64,000 nt of DNA from an uncultured Bacteroidia bacterium (GCA_902780935.1 CACZHP010000011.1:1-64000); one strand, 5' to 3'; shown: positions 26,853 through 36,883, numbered from the stretch's first letter. The notes: generated by a model not told the origin, from the sequence alone. Numbers and translations: made by a program.

Positions 26853-27845
26853 CTATTCGATAAAACTGGTAAGGCAGGTCATTCCCTTGCCTTCAGGATG
26901 GAACTCGATGGTGCTGGAGGTGGCGGGTACAAGTACGGTCTCACCCTGCCTTATCTCAAGGCGATGGACGGAGCCGTCACCCTCATTGTCCACCAGCTCA
27001 CCTTTTCCTGCCACGCACATCACCACAACGAAAGAGTCCAAGGCGCTAAGGTTCTTGGAAACCATCTTGTCCATGTCGAACAGGGTGGTTGTGAAGTACT
27101 TGCAGCTGACAAGAGGTGTCTCGGCGTTCTTTGCCGGGGTGTAGTTCGTCCTGTAGTCGGGATAAACCGAATAGTCGATAGCCTCCTTGGCTTGCTCCAC
27201 ATGGAGTTCCCTCGGTTTTCCGTCGAGTCCGAGGCGTCCGTAGTCATATATCCTGTAGGTGATGTCGGAGGTCTGCTGGATCTCGGCGACGAATGAGCCG
27301 GCCCCGATGGCGTGGATACGTCCGGCGGGGAGGAAGAACACGTCTCCTTTTCTCACATCATAGCGTCCGAGGACATCAATGATAGTGTTGTCGTTCACCT
27401 TTTCCTCATATTCCTCGGGAGTGATCTCGTGAGTCAGGCCGCTGAGGAGCTTGGCTCCCTTGTCGGCCCCGACCACATACCACATCTCGGTTTTGCCTTT
27501 CAGGCCGGGTTTGATCCTGGCTGCCATCTCGTCGGTCGGATGGACCTGGACAGAGAGATCCTGCTTGGCGTCAATGAACTTGATAAGGAGGGGAAACTCG
27601 GTCCCCGTCTTGGCGACGACCTTTTTGCCCGCGAGCTTTTCGCCGCAATCTATCATCAAGTCAGTCAATGATTTCCCGGCGAAGGGGCCATTTTCGACGA
27701 CTGAGACGTGGCCAGGGACAGCTGAGATCTCCCAGCTCTCGCCAATCCGGTTCCGGGTGGTGAATATTCCTTTGAAAGGAGCGATCTTCTCTCCGCCCCA
27801 GACCTTCTCGCAGAGGTAGGGTTTGAATTTAAGGGGATACATCAT
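26853..27845 (-). CDS. manA: mannose-6-phosphate isomerase, class I
   Basis: 330 aa, no signal, cytoplasmic. Starts YPLKFKPYLCEKVWGGEKI; zinc-site motifs SVQVHPTDEMA (Gln/His), GKTEMWYVV (Glu) and FLPAGRIHAIGAGSF (His) are all present, and length suits the short bacterial class. Interconverts mannose-6-phosphate and fructose-6-phosphate. It lies 11 bp downstream of the ROK kinase on the same strand, so the pair forms a phosphorylation-isomerisation route for the mannose released by the GH92 enzymes. Start could be either of two adjacent Met codons. Confidence 0.93.
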   Translation of the reverse strand: MMYPLKFKPYLCEKVWGGEKIAPFKGIFTTRNRIGESWEISAVPGHVSVVENGPFAGKSLTDLMIDCGEKLAGKKVVAKTGTEFPLLIKFIDAKQDLSVQVHPTDEMAARIKPGLKGKTEMWYVVGADKGAKLLSGLTHEITPEEYEEKVNDNTIIDVLGRYDVRKGDVFFLPAGRIHAIGAGSFVAEIQQTSDITYRIYDYGRLGLDGKPRELHVEQAKEAIDYSVYPDYRTNYTPAKNAETPLVSCKYFTTTLFDMDKMVSKNLSALDSFVVVMCVAGKGELVDNEGDGSVHRLEIRQGETVLVPATSSTIEFHPEGKGMTCLTSFIE

Positions 27846-27856
27846 GGCAGGATCTC

Positions 27857-28963
27857 CTACTTGTCAAGTTCGGAAAGGGCGAAAGCGTAGGCACCCAATG
27901 AGATGGCCTTGCTCGCTCCGATCTTCGAGCGCATGATTCCGATCCTCTTCTGGGGATCATATACAACCTCGTCGTCGCTTCCGTAAACCTTCAGCTTCCT
28001 GGCCTCGCCGCGGGCGAATTCCTCAAACTCCGCGGGGTCGTCAAGGTTATATACCTTCATCTGTACCCTGTTGAGCTCCTCACCTGTCAGCTGGTGGATC
28101 TTGCTTCTCATGGTCCTCAGGATCCCGGGCATCAGGAACTGGTGGTTATGCATGATTCCGCCGCCGATCACGACCAGACCGTCAATCAGAGTCACCGCAG
28201 TGGCGATGGCGTCGCCGGCGACCTCACCCATCTTGTCGAAAGCTTTGATGGCGGCCTCCTTGTCTCCAGGGGCATCCCCGCGGGCGATAGCGCCGATTTC
28301 TTTCGGCTCAAGACCGTGGCTCGGATTGCCGGAGATCTCACCGTAAACTCTCTTGACAGCGCGGATAGCGACACCGTCCTCGACGATGATGTCGGGCATG
28401 TCAGGATGCTTGAGGCAGAAGGTCTCTACGCAAGAGTTGTCGCCCCTGTTAAGCCTGCCGTCTATAACGGTTCCTATACCAAAACCGGTTCCGAAAGTGT
28501 AGCCTATAAGGTTGTGGTAGCGCTTTGAGCTGCCGGCCTCAGCCAGCCTCGCATTGATCTCGGGCAGGGCGCCTCCCAGAGCCTCTCCGTAGGCGTAAAG
28601 GTCTCCGTCATTGTTGATGAACACCGGCACACCGAACTTCTTCTGGAGGAAGGGGCCGAGCGCCACACCGTCCCTGAAGGACGGGAAGTTGGGGAGAAAA
28701 CCGCCTATTATGCCGTTGGGGTAGTCAGCGGGTCCGGGGAAAGCGAAACTGATGGCCACGGGCTTCTCTCCACCGAGTCTCTCGATGATGGTCGCGAAGC
28801 CCAGGACCATGGCCTGAAGGCAAAGATCCAGGTTGGAAGCGTTTGAGGGGAGGGTTATGGTCTCTCCGTAATACTCTCCACCCTTCATGGCTCCGAAGAC
28901 CATGTTGGTTCCGCCGGCGTCCAGAGTCAGGACTATCCTGCTGTCGTGTTTGATGTCTGCCAT
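27857..28963 (-). CDS. ROK-family sugar kinase
   Basis: 368 aa from the ATG at 28963 (MADIKHDSR). A more upstream ATG at 28993 is only 1 nt after the -7 box, so it would be at or before the transcription start and is rejected. LTLDAGGTNMVFGAMKG is the phosphate-binding site, FINNDGDLYAYGEALGG holds the catalytic Asp, and GYTFGTGFGIGTVIDG follows. The usual CxCGxxGCxE zinc site is not evident. ROK kinases phosphorylate glucose, mannose, fructose or N-acetyl hexosamines; the manA neighbour favours mannose or a related hexose. Confidence 0.87.
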   Translation of the reverse strand: MADIKHDSRIVLTLDAGGTNMVFGAMKGGEYYGETITLPSNASNLDLCLQAMVLGFATIIERLGGEKPVAISFAFPGPADYPNGIIGGFLPNFPSFRDGVALGPFLQKKFGVPVFINNDGDLYAYGEALGGALPEINARLAEAGSSKRYHNLIGYTFGTGFGIGTVIDGRLNRGDNSCVETFCLKHPDMPDIIVEDGVAIRAVKRVYGEISGNPSHGLEPKEIGAIARGDAPGDKEAAIKAFDKMGEVAGDAIATAVTLIDGLVVIGGGIMHNHQFLMPGILRTMRSKIHQLTGEELNRVQMKVYNLDDPAEFEEFARGEARKLKVYGSDDEVVYDPQKRIGIMRSKIGASKAISLGAYAFALSELDK

Positions 28964-28994
28964 ATTTTTGTGAATTAATATTATCGCGATCATA

Positions 28995-29002
28995 CAAAGA
29001 TA
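28995..29002 (-). promoter_or_regulatory. -7 box of the ROK kinase-manA operon
   Basis: TATCTTTG on the minus strand. Transcription would begin around 28989, giving a leader of about 25 nt that ends in the A-rich stretch before the ATG at 28963. This decides the kinase start. Confidence 0.65.
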
Positions 29003-29045
29003 ATCATTATCCGCTCACAAGTCTCTGCCTTTGCGGGGAATTTGC

Positions 29046-29053
29046 TAACTTTG
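29046..29053 (+). promoter_or_regulatory. -7 box of the RNase R gene
   Basis: TAACTTTG, 21 nt before the ATG at 29075, diverging from the kinase promoter. No -33 TTG at ideal spacing. Confidence 0.6.
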
Positions 29054-29074
29054 TGGAGATTTTAAGAATAAGAG

Positions 29075-31183
29075 ATGAAAAAAGGAAGACAGGCCCTTAA
29101 GAAGAACCGCGACCAGCGGTTCGGATCCAGGCAGGGCGGAAAGCGGAAATTTGAGGAAGTGACCGGTAAGGTCCAAATGAGTAGGGACGGTTTTGTTTTC
29201 GTCGTCCCTGAAGGCGGTGAAAAAGACAATGACGTGTTCGTCAGGGCGTCCAAGACCCGTGGAGCCCTTAATGGCGACATCGTCAGATGTGTTGTCACCA
29301 AAGAGAAAAAGCCGGTTATAGCGCCCAAGGGTAAAGGTCGGCCTCAAGGCCGGGACGGCGGTCGGCGCAGGGAAGGAGAGATTATAGAGATCGTAGAAAG
29401 GAGCAAGACCCCGTTCGTGGGAATCCTTCATATTGTCGGAAAACAGGCTTGGGTCTTGATGCAGTCAAGGACTATGCCCTATGACATATCCATTGATTTT
29501 GAATCACTTCCGGAAGGAGCCAAGAAGGGTATGAAGGTGGCTGCCATCATTGATGGCTGGGACAGGAAAGAGCCCAATCCGCATGGATATATATCTGACG
29601 TGCTTGGAGAGCCTGGCGCTAACGAGACAGAGATGCACGCCATCCTCGCTGAGTACGGCCTTCCGTACAGGTTCGCCCCTGAAGTTGAGAATGCCGCTGA
29701 CAAGATTCCTGAGGAGATCACCGATAAGGATCTCAAGGGTCGTAAAGACTTCCGTAAGACATTGACTTTCACCATAGACCCGACAGACGCCAAGGACTTT
29801 GACGACGCCTTGTCCCTGGTCAAGCTGAAGAACGGCAACTACGAGGTTGGAGTTCACATCGCGGACGTTTCATATTATGTCAAGCCAGGATCCGTCATGG
29901 ATCAGGAGGCCCAGGCGAGGGGAACATCAGTTTACCTTGTGGACAGGACAGTTCCTATGCTTCCGGAAAAGCTTTCCAACAAGCTTTGCTCGCTGCGCCC
30001 CAATGAGGACAAGCTGACTTTCTCGGCAGTGTTCGAGATGACTCCTGAGGCCAATGTCGTGGATCGCTGGTTCGGCAGGACCGTGATCCGCTCTGACTAC
30101 CGTTTTGACTATGAGGGAGCCCAGAGGATCATTGAGACCGAAGGTAAGGAGCCGGAGGATCCGGCTGTGACCCAGGAGATACGGGATGCCATCCTTGAGC
30201 TTAACAAGCTGGCTTCCATAATGCGCAAGAAGCGCTTCTCTTCCGGTGCCATCAGTTTCGAGAGGCCCGAGATGAAAGTGGAGGTTGACGATACCGGGAA
30301 ACCTATTAGGGTGTACGAGAAGATAACGAAGGAGGCCAACTGGCTTATCGAGGAGTTCATGCTCCTGGCCAACAAGAGTGTCGCTGAGTTCATCGCCACT
30401 TCCGGAAAGATGAACGGGAAGGAGGACAAAAACGCCAAGACATTCATCTATCGTATTCACGACGAGCCGAATATGGAGAAGATCGCAAGCCTCGGCAAGT
30501 TCGTGGGCAACTTCGGTTACAAGCTGGGTCCTGTCTCTACAGGGCGTGACATCGCCAAGTCCCTGAACTCCTTGCTTACTGACTCCAAGGACACTCCCGA
30601 GCGTGACGCTTTCCAGATGATAGCTCTCCGCTCGATGGCCAAGGCAATATATTCCACAGAGAACATCGGCCACTACGGGCTGGCGTTCAAGTTCTACACC
30701 CATTTCACCTCCCCGATCCGCCGCTATCCGGACACCATGGTCCACAGGCTCCTGGCGATGTACCTTGACAACCGCGAGAGCCAGAACAAGGAATATTACG
30801 AGGCCCAGTGCCAGCATGCCTCGGAGAGGGAGCAGATAGCCGCCAACGCCGAGCGCGACAGCATCAAGTACAAGCTGATCGAATACATGGTCGATAAGGT
30901 CGGCCAGGAATTCGACGGTGTTGTATCCGGCCTGACAGAGTGGGGAATGTACGTTGAGATCAAGCCTGAGATGATCGAGGGAATGGTCGCCCTGAGGGAG
31001 ATGAAGTCCGACTTCTTCGATTTCGACGAGGAAAACTACAGGATCGTAGGCAAACGCACCAAGAAGATCTATCGTCTTGGCGACCAGGTGAGGATCCGCG
31101 TCAAGTCAGCTAACCTGGAGCAGAGGCTCCTTGACTACGAGCTGGTAGAGGCTACCAATGATAGACCTCGGTCGGAAAAGTAA
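29075..31183 (+). CDS. rnr: ribonuclease R
   Basis: 702 aa. Basic N-terminus, cold-shock-type OB domains (VTGKVQMSRDGFVFV; GILHIVGKQAWVLM), then the RNB catalytic domain with LTFTIDPTDAKDFDDALSL whose Asp residues hold the metals, and HFTSPIRRYPDTMVHRLL, and a C-terminal S1 domain (GVVSGLTEWGMYVEI). A processive 3'-5' exoribonuclease that degrades structured RNA. The stop overlaps the convergent DUF4249 gene by 32 bp. Confidence 0.95.
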   Translation: MKKGRQALKKNRDQRFGSRQGGKRKFEEVTGKVQMSRDGFVFVVPEGGEKDNDVFVRASKTRGALNGDIVRCVVTKEKKPVIAPKGKGRPQGRDGGRRREGEIIEIVERSKTPFVGILHIVGKQAWVLMQSRTMPYDISIDFESLPEGAKKGMKVAAIIDGWDRKEPNPHGYISDVLGEPGANETEMHAILAEYGLPYRFAPEVENAADKIPEEITDKDLKGRKDFRKTLTFTIDPTDAKDFDDALSLVKLKNGNYEVGVHIADVSYYVKPGSVMDQEAQARGTSVYLVDRTVPMLPEKLSNKLCSLRPNEDKLTFSAVFEMTPEANVVDRWFGRTVIRSDYRFDYEGAQRIIETEGKEPEDPAVTQEIRDAILELNKLASIMRKKRFSSGAISFERPEMKVEVDDTGKPIRVYEKITKEANWLIEEFMLLANKSVAEFIATSGKMNGKEDKNAKTFIYRIHDEPNMEKIASLGKFVGNFGYKLGPVSTGRDIAKSLNSLLTDSKDTPERDAFQMIALRSMAKAIYSTENIGHYGLAFKFYTHFTSPIRRYPDTMVHRLLAMYLDNRESQNKEYYEAQCQHASEREQIAANAERDSIKYKLIEYMVDKVGQEFDGVVSGLTEWGMYVEIKPEMIEGMVALREMKSDFFDFDEENYRIVGKRTKKIYRLGDQVRIRVKSANLEQRLLDYELVEATNDRPRSEK

Positions 31184-32216
31184 TATCTATTCCCGACTCT
31201 GAAGCCACACTGACAATACCCATTCCTCCCGTGACGTTGCTCGGCAACATCGTGGGCTCGATTATCGGCGACACTTCGTAGCCGTAGCATTGCATGTTGT
31301 TTATCGCCCGGAGATAGTTGTAAAAGTCACGGTCGAAACTATTGACCGAGACACGGACGGTATTGTCTACCTCTATCTTGCTGGCTATATAAGAATAATC
31401 GCCTATATAATAATTGAATCTATATGTGGGGACATAGATCTTCACCTTGGCCTCTGAATCCTTGAACATCTTATCCGAGAAACATCTGGTGTAGTTTACT
31501 GGCATGAGGTCCTCGAAAAGGTCTCCTATGCCGGAAGAGTAACCATCCTCAAGGATAAGGTCGTGGAATGTGTCGTATCTCAGACTATAAGGTCCCTTTT
31601 TCGTTTTTTCGAACGCCTCTCTGCGCTCAGAACTCAAAGTAATGAGACGGGTGATTGACGGGTTCATGGAGAAGAAACTGTCTTCTCCTATGACATCTTT
31701 GAGTCGAATCGTAAATTCGACATATTCCTGCTCGTAGTCCTGAAAATCCCCACTGTTTTTGATCACCGTCACGGTGTCCACGGAAATGATGGCACATGGC
31801 TGTGGAACAGTCATTTCCGTCCATGCGTCCATCTGTCCTTTCTTTGCCTCGATCCGAACCTTGTCTCCAGGCTTGAAAATGGTCTCGAACTTATATTCCG
31901 TGTAAGGAAATCTGTTCGGGACCAGACTGGTCTCCCCGGTCATCCAGTCAGTTTCTTCCCTGTAGCCGGCGGGAACAGCCTTCGCCAGGGTTCTGGCCCC
32001 GTTGACAAAGCACTCCACGGTCGCGCCGGGGAGAGAGTCAATCCTGTCGGGGTAGCTCATTGAAAGGAATATCGAGTGCGTCGTGTCAGCGGTGGAAAGC
32101 TGCCCCAGGATGGTCATCTTCCCGTCGTTCAGGTCATATTCGTACTTTATTGTCTTCTCGCAGGCAACGCTTACGAGAGCCGTGAATAATATGCTGAATA
32201 TTAAATACTTCCTCAT
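31152..32216 (-). CDS. DUF4249-family lipoprotein
   Basis: 354 aa. Lipobox VSVAC (Cys19). Begins with the DUF4249 pattern (MTILGQLSTADTTHSIFLSMSYP) and is beta-rich throughout. DUF4249 proteins are nearly always encoded next to a TonB-dependent receptor, as here (6 bp downstream of it), and are taken to be its extracellular partner. Substrate not known. Its 3' end overlaps rnr by 32 bp in the convergent direction. Confidence 0.85.
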   Translation of the reverse strand: MRKYLIFSILFTALVSVACEKTIKYEYDLNDGKMTILGQLSTADTTHSIFLSMSYPDRIDSLPGATVECFVNGARTLAKAVPAGYREETDWMTGETSLVPNRFPYTEYKFETIFKPGDKVRIEAKKGQMDAWTEMTVPQPCAIISVDTVTVIKNSGDFQDYEQEYVEFTIRLKDVIGEDSFFSMNPSITRLITLSSERREAFEKTKKGPYSLRYDTFHDLILEDGYSSGIGDLFEDLMPVNYTRCFSDKMFKDSEAKVKIYVPTYRFNYYIGDYSYIASKIEVDNTVRVSVNSFDRDFYNYLRAINNMQCYGYEVSPIIEPTMLPSNVTGGMGIVSVASESGIDITFPTEVYHW

Positions 32217-32222
32217 AGTTTC

Positions 32223-34664
32223 CTAAAAATTTCGAGTCCAACTTACCGATGGTAGAAGGGGAAGGATCGTGATCTTCTTCATCTTCAGGCTGGTTCCGGC
32301 GTAGTTGCCGTTGTTGTCATAGTCAGGGCCGTAGTCCATGAAAACGAAGTTGGGGTTCATCCTGTTGTAGGCGTTATAAACGCTGAAATTCCAGATGCTT
32401 TCGCCCCTGCGGCGCTCCTTGTGGAGGTTGCAGCCGATGTTGAGCCTGTGGCTCGGAGGGATGCGGAAGTTGTTGCGGTGATCGACGTATTGGGCGTCCC
32501 AGATGTTCCCGTCCGGCAATTGGACAGCAACCTGTCTGACAGGCACCGTCGTGGTTCCGCCTGTGGCGAATGACCAGGTGGCGTTGATACCCCATTTCTT
32601 ATTGAACCGGTGGTCCACGCTTAAGTCTATGCTGTGGCGGCGGTCGTATTTGTAGGGGAATCGCTCCCCGTTGTTGATTGACCCGTCCGGGAATATCCTG
32701 TCCGTCTTCGCCAGGGTGTAGGCCAGCCAACCGGTTGTTTTCCCAGCGGTTTTCTGAACCAGGAATTCTATGCCTTTAGCGGTTCCTTCTCCCATCTCGA
32801 CCCGGTTTTCCCAGCCCTCGGAGGTGCCCAGCATAAGTGTGCCGTCTTTGTACTCGAGGATGTTCCTCATGTTTTTCAGGTAAGCCTCGACGGAGAATTC
32901 CCAACCTTTGATCCCATCGTAGTAAGCGCCGATTGAGTACTGGTCAGACGTCACAGGGCGGATGTCCTTGGTGATAGGTACCCACAGATCGACAGGCAGG
33001 GAGATCTGCGCTGAGCTCAGGAGGTGGACATATTGCGCCATCCTGGCGTAACCGGCTTTGAATGAATATCCCGTGCCTGTCGAGAACTTGGCGGAGACTC
33101 GTGGCTGCAGACTCCAGTAAGTTCTTCCCTCGGTGTTGAACATGGAAAGATGTACTCCTGGGTTGAAGGTCAGGTGCTCTCCGATGCTGAAGTCATCCTC
33201 TGCATAGAATGACAACTCATGTCCCCGATATTTTTTCTTCGGGTCCGCGAAATGGATGGTAGTGTCAACCTGGATCTCAGCTCCGTTGACTTCCCTGTCC
33301 ACGGCCGACATGCGCTCCGGGATGAAGGTGTGCCAGAGATATTCAGTACCGAATTTCACAAGGTGTTTTGGGGAAGGGGTATAGTCAAAGTCAGTCCTGA
33401 TTCCGAAATCACGTATTCCGGAGTGGTAGTCGAGGTGGTACCGGCTGGACGTAGTCACTCCGTCCACAATGTCGGTTTCCGTCGAACCGGCTCCCATTAC
33501 CATCCGGTAGCGGTTGTAGGAGAGGGTGGTGTTGGCGAATAACTTGCTGTTAAACACGTGGTTCCATCTTGCCGATCCAACCGTGTTGCCCCAGAACACC
33601 CCGACATCGGTTCTATCCTTGTACTTATGGTAGGTGGTTTGCGCGCCAATAGTCTCGGTTCCTTCGCCCTCGTTCTTCTCATCGTAAACGAATCGGTCAC
33701 GTCCGTGGTAAGCGCCGAAATAAAACCGGTCCCGGTCGCTAAGGCGCCACGTGACCTTTCCGTTGAGGTCATAAAAATAGTAGTTGGCGTAGGCGTCTTT
33801 CAGCACCATCTTGATCACTGGCGCGTACAGCACTGTGTGCATTCCCCTTGCGCTGACGGAGTAGGCGAGTTTATCCTTGATTATCGGGCCTTCGAGGTGG
33901 AGTTTGTCGCTGATGAGCCCGATGCTGACGGTTCCGTGGTTCTCTTTCATGTTACCGTCATTGGTGCGGATGTCCACGATGCTGGAGACCCTGCCTCCGT
34001 AACGGGCCGGGAAAGAGCCTTTGTACAGGGTGACTTTCTTGACTGCCTCCGGCTGGAAAACCGAGAATATGCCGAGCATGTGATCGACATTGTAGATAGG
34101 TACTCCGTCCAGCATAATCAGGTTCTCATCGGATCCGCCTCCTCTGACATAAATGCCTGAGAATCCTTCGTTTCCGCCCTGAACTCCTGGCATCATCTGA
34201 AGAACTTTCAACACATCGGCCTCTCCGAACAGCACAGGGGTGTTCTTAATCTGGGCGGCTGGAATGTCGATCGCTCCGAGATAGGTTGATTGTATTCCTG
34301 CATCCTTTCTCGCCACGATGTGGGAGGAAGAAAGGGTCTCTCCGGCCTCAAGAGCCACGTTGACCACGGTGTCCCGACGCATGTCGATACGCATAACCTT
34401 TTCAGAGTAGCCGACGTATGAGAAATGGAAGTCATATTCCCCGGCCGGAATGGTCAAGGTGTAGTAGCCGAAATTGTTCGTGACCGCCCCGAGGCCGGAT
34501 TCTTTTTCGAGAATGCCGGCTCCGATAAGGGTCTCTCCTGAGGCTATGTCCGTGATGTGGCCGCTGATTGTGACTTTCTTTTGCGCGGCGGCTGAGGTGC
34601 TAATGAAAAGCGCGAGCATCAGTGCCGCCCGCGCTGTTTTCCATCCAAGTTTAGTTAAACTCAT
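32223..34664 (-). CDS. TonB-dependent receptor (DUF4249-associated)
   Basis: 813 aa. Signal peptide (ends AAA-QK near residue 28), carboxypeptidase-regulatory-like domain (ISGHITDIASGETLIGAGIL), plug with GEADVLKVLQMMPGVQGGNEGFSGIYVRGGGSDENLIMLDGVPIY, and a 22-strand-type barrel ending in an aromatic residue (PSVSWTRNF). This subclass, with the plug sequence VQGGNEGxxGIYVRGG, usually pairs with DUF4249 as here. It imports an unknown ligand. The Ctp protease gene ends 10 bp upstream. Confidence 0.9.
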   Translation of the reverse strand: MSLTKLGWKTARAALMLALFISTSAAAQKKVTISGHITDIASGETLIGAGILEKESGLGAVTNNFGYYTLTIPAGEYDFHFSYVGYSEKVMRIDMRRDTVVNVALEAGETLSSSHIVARKDAGIQSTYLGAIDIPAAQIKNTPVLFGEADVLKVLQMMPGVQGGNEGFSGIYVRGGGSDENLIMLDGVPIYNVDHMLGIFSVFQPEAVKKVTLYKGSFPARYGGRVSSIVDIRTNDGNMKENHGTVSIGLISDKLHLEGPIIKDKLAYSVSARGMHTVLYAPVIKMVLKDAYANYYFYDLNGKVTWRLSDRDRFYFGAYHGRDRFVYDEKNEGEGTETIGAQTTYHKYKDRTDVGVFWGNTVGSARWNHVFNSKLFANTTLSYNRYRMVMGAGSTETDIVDGVTTSSRYHLDYHSGIRDFGIRTDFDYTPSPKHLVKFGTEYLWHTFIPERMSAVDREVNGAEIQVDTTIHFADPKKKYRGHELSFYAEDDFSIGEHLTFNPGVHLSMFNTEGRTYWSLQPRVSAKFSTGTGYSFKAGYARMAQYVHLLSSAQISLPVDLWVPITKDIRPVTSDQYSIGAYYDGIKGWEFSVEAYLKNMRNILEYKDGTLMLGTSEGWENRVEMGEGTAKGIEFLVQKTAGKTTGWLAYTLAKTDRIFPDGSINNGERFPYKYDRRHSIDLSVDHRFNKKWGINATWSFATGGTTTVPVRQVAVQLPDGNIWDAQYVDHRNNFRIPPSHRLNIGCNLHKERRRGESIWNFSVYNAYNRMNPNFVFMDYGPDYDNNGNYAGTSLKMKKITILPLLPSVSWTRNF

Positions 34665-34674
34665 TATCAGTCAT

Positions 34675-36288
34675 CTAAAAAGATATCAGTGGTTTAGTGA
34701 GTGCCTCCTTTAGCTGGTCGTCGTAGCGGAGGCGGGTCTTGATCCCAGCTCCCTGGAAGAAATACCTGACCATAATCTCTTCTTCGATGAACGGCACTAT
34801 CTCGTCCCTTTTAAGGTTGAGGAAGGTTTCCTTGTCCATTTCCAGAGCCTTGCTCATCGCGGCGATCTGCTCTTTCATGCTCTCGGAGAGCCCATCCTTC
34901 TCAAGTTCTTTCTTGACCTGGTCGAAATATGTCCTGGCACTTGAGCGGTAGTCAAACTCCTTGGTCTTGGCGAACTCCACGAAGTCTTTCCAGTCGGCGT
35001 CTGTCATCTTCCAATCCTCCGGCACACTCTGGTGCTCCCTGACGAACTTCAGGGTATATTCCTGAATGATGTTGGAATACACAAGGGAGAAGGTAAGGCG
35101 GCTGTACTCGTGGCCTTTAACAATGACATCGGGGGTGATGCCGCCGCCGTCCTTCACGATCCTTCCATGGGCTGTCTTGAACTCATGAGTGAGGGAGTCG
35201 GGAATATGCGCCACACTGCCGTCCTCGTTTCTCTTGGCGTAGTCGATGGCTTGGACGCAACGTCCTGAAGGAGTGTAGTATTTGGCCGTGGTGACCTTGA
35301 TCTGGCCGTTGTAGGGGAGAGGTCTGATGGTCTGGACGAGTCCCTTTCCGTAAGTCCTTGTGCCCATGACAGTAGCCCTGTCCATATCCTGCAGTGCTCC
35401 TGTGACAATCTCTGAGGAGGAGGCGGACCCGCCATCCACCATTACGATGATAGGAATCTGGGTGTCAATGGGTTCCAATGTGGTCTTATATTGCTGCTCT
35501 CCGACTCCTTTGCCTTTGGAGGACACCACGAGCGAGCCTTTTGGAACGAAGAGGGAGACTATGTTGACGGCCTCGCTCATGAGCCCGCCGCCGTTGCCCC
35601 TAAGGTCAAGGACCAACTTCTTCATGCCCTGCTTCTTGAGATCCAGGACAGCGTTCCGGATCTCTCCGGAGACATTCTCCGTGAATCCGCTCTGGTAGAT
35701 GTAACCGGTCTGCGAGTCAAGCATCCCGTAATATTCAACGTCCGGAAGATGAATCCTTTCCCTTGTGACATCTATGTCCACGACCTCTCCGGTATAGACT
35801 TTCTTGACCTTGAACCTCACGGTGGTGCCGGGCTTGCCTTTCATCTTGTCGGAAGCCTCCTGGCTGGTGAGTCCATGGGTGGTCTGGCCGTCGATTTCCA
35901 TGATCTCGTCGCCGCAGCGCAGGCCGTATTTCTCGGCCGGAGAGCCCTTGTAAGGCTCGTTGATTATGACATTGCCGTCTTTCTCGGGCTTGTAGATGAC
36001 GGCTCCGATGCCTCCATAGCTCTTGCTCACCATCATCTGCAGATCCTCGTTCTCCTCCTCGGGAATATAGATGGTGTACGGGTCGAGTGCGTCCAGCATG
36101 GCGTTGATCCCGGCCCTCTCTATGCGGTCAACAGGGAGGGAGTCCACGTATGAGCGGTTGAGTTCCTTTAATATGGAATTCTGTATCTCTGTCCACTGCC
36201 CGAGCTTGAAGCTCTGCGACTGGGCTGAAAGTGCGGCGCCGCTCAGGATTATGGCCGCGGCGGCCGCTATGATGGATTTAGTACTCAT
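34675..36288 (-). CDS. S41 carboxy-terminal processing protease
   Basis: 537 aa from the ATG at 36288 (an upstream ATG-like frame start at 36312 overlaps the promoter box and is rejected). Signal peptide ends LSA-QS. PDZ domain about residues 75-170 (GGIGAVIYKPEKDG, GDEIMEIDG), S41 domain with nucleophile in MVDGGSASSSEIVTGAL and general-base Lys in RTYGKGLVQ. About 150 further C-terminal residues are helical. Periplasmic tail-specific protease. Confidence 0.92.
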   Translation of the reverse strand: MSTKSIIAAAAAIILSGAALSAQSQSFKLGQWTEIQNSILKELNRSYVDSLPVDRIERAGINAMLDALDPYTIYIPEEENEDLQMMVSKSYGGIGAVIYKPEKDGNVIINEPYKGSPAEKYGLRCGDEIMEIDGQTTHGLTSQEASDKMKGKPGTTVRFKVKKVYTGEVVDIDVTRERIHLPDVEYYGMLDSQTGYIYQSGFTENVSGEIRNAVLDLKKQGMKKLVLDLRGNGGGLMSEAVNIVSLFVPKGSLVVSSKGKGVGEQQYKTTLEPIDTQIPIIVMVDGGSASSSEIVTGALQDMDRATVMGTRTYGKGLVQTIRPLPYNGQIKVTTAKYYTPSGRCVQAIDYAKRNEDGSVAHIPDSLTHEFKTAHGRIVKDGGGITPDVIVKGHEYSRLTFSLVYSNIIQEYTLKFVREHQSVPEDWKMTDADWKDFVEFAKTKEFDYRSSARTYFDQVKKELEKDGLSESMKEQIAAMSKALEMDKETFLNLKRDEIVPFIEEEIMVRYFFQGAGIKTRLRYDDQLKEALTKPLISF

Positions 36289-36311
36289 GTCCTTCGTAAA
36301 TAACCGAAGCA

Positions 36312-36319
36312 CAAAAGTA
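36312..36319 (-). promoter_or_regulatory. -7 box of the S41 protease-receptor operon
   Basis: TACTTTTG on the minus strand, 23 nt before the ATG at 36288. It probably drives the protease, TonB receptor and DUF4249 genes, which are spaced by 10 and 6 bp. Confidence 0.55.
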
Positions 36320-36357
36320 CTAAATATCGTGCCATTCTCCTAATCCAGGTCGCAGGG

Positions 36358-36876
36358 TCAGCGGTCGAGCGGGTGGGAGGTGGTGCCGAGGATGTCGGAG
36401 GGGGTGGCGGAGTCGATTATGGACTGGATATATGATTCGATGGCGGATAGTCCGGCCTGGAGCTTGGCCGGTGGCCAGGCATTGGAGCCACCGGTCGAGA
36501 CAGAGCCTTTCTCGTACTGGATGGAGGTGTGCCACATATATCCGTCAAGTACCTCAAACTTAGGAGTATAGGAGTTCTCCAACTTCCAGAGCTTATATTC
36601 CCGGACGAACCCGTCAATCTTCGCTAGAGCGTCGTCGGGGCACTTGTAGATCGTGATCTCCGGTTCGCAGTCCTTGGAATATAAGAGCCGCAATTTGCCG
36701 TCCTCACCCCTCTCAATTTTGTACCAGGTGATGTACCACATCATGGTACCGGAATACGAGTGCTCATATTCCCGGATCGTCTCCGGAGCGACATTTTTCA
36801 CATATTTGTTGTCCCATGGTTTAGTGCAGGAAAACATGGCCCCAAGCAGCGAAAGGGCCAGAATAGTCTTTACCAT
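36358..36876 (-). CDS. hypothetical lipoprotein
   Basis: 172 aa. Lipobox MFSC (Cys17) after a short hydrophobic segment. The mature part is rich in Tyr and Trp (YITWYKIERGEDGKLRLLYSKD, GYMWHTSIQYEKG) and mixed alpha/beta; no known domain recognised. It follows the nucleoside hydrolase gene by 7 bp and is probably co-transcribed with it and the genes upstream. Confidence 0.7.
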   Translation of the reverse strand: MVKTILALSLLGAMFSCTKPWDNKYVKNVAPETIREYEHSYSGTMMWYITWYKIERGEDGKLRLLYSKDCEPEITIYKCPDDALAKIDGFVREYKLWKLENSYTPKFEVLDGYMWHTSIQYEKGSVSTGGSNAWPPAKLQAGLSAIESYIQSIIDSATPSDILGTTSHPLDR

Positions 36877-36883
36877 ATCGCTT

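Noticed and set aside
28963-28993. Upstream ATG (28993) as start of the ROK kinase
   Set aside because: It lies 1 nt after the -7 box, so it would be at or before the transcription start; the next ATG gives the family-typical N-terminus.
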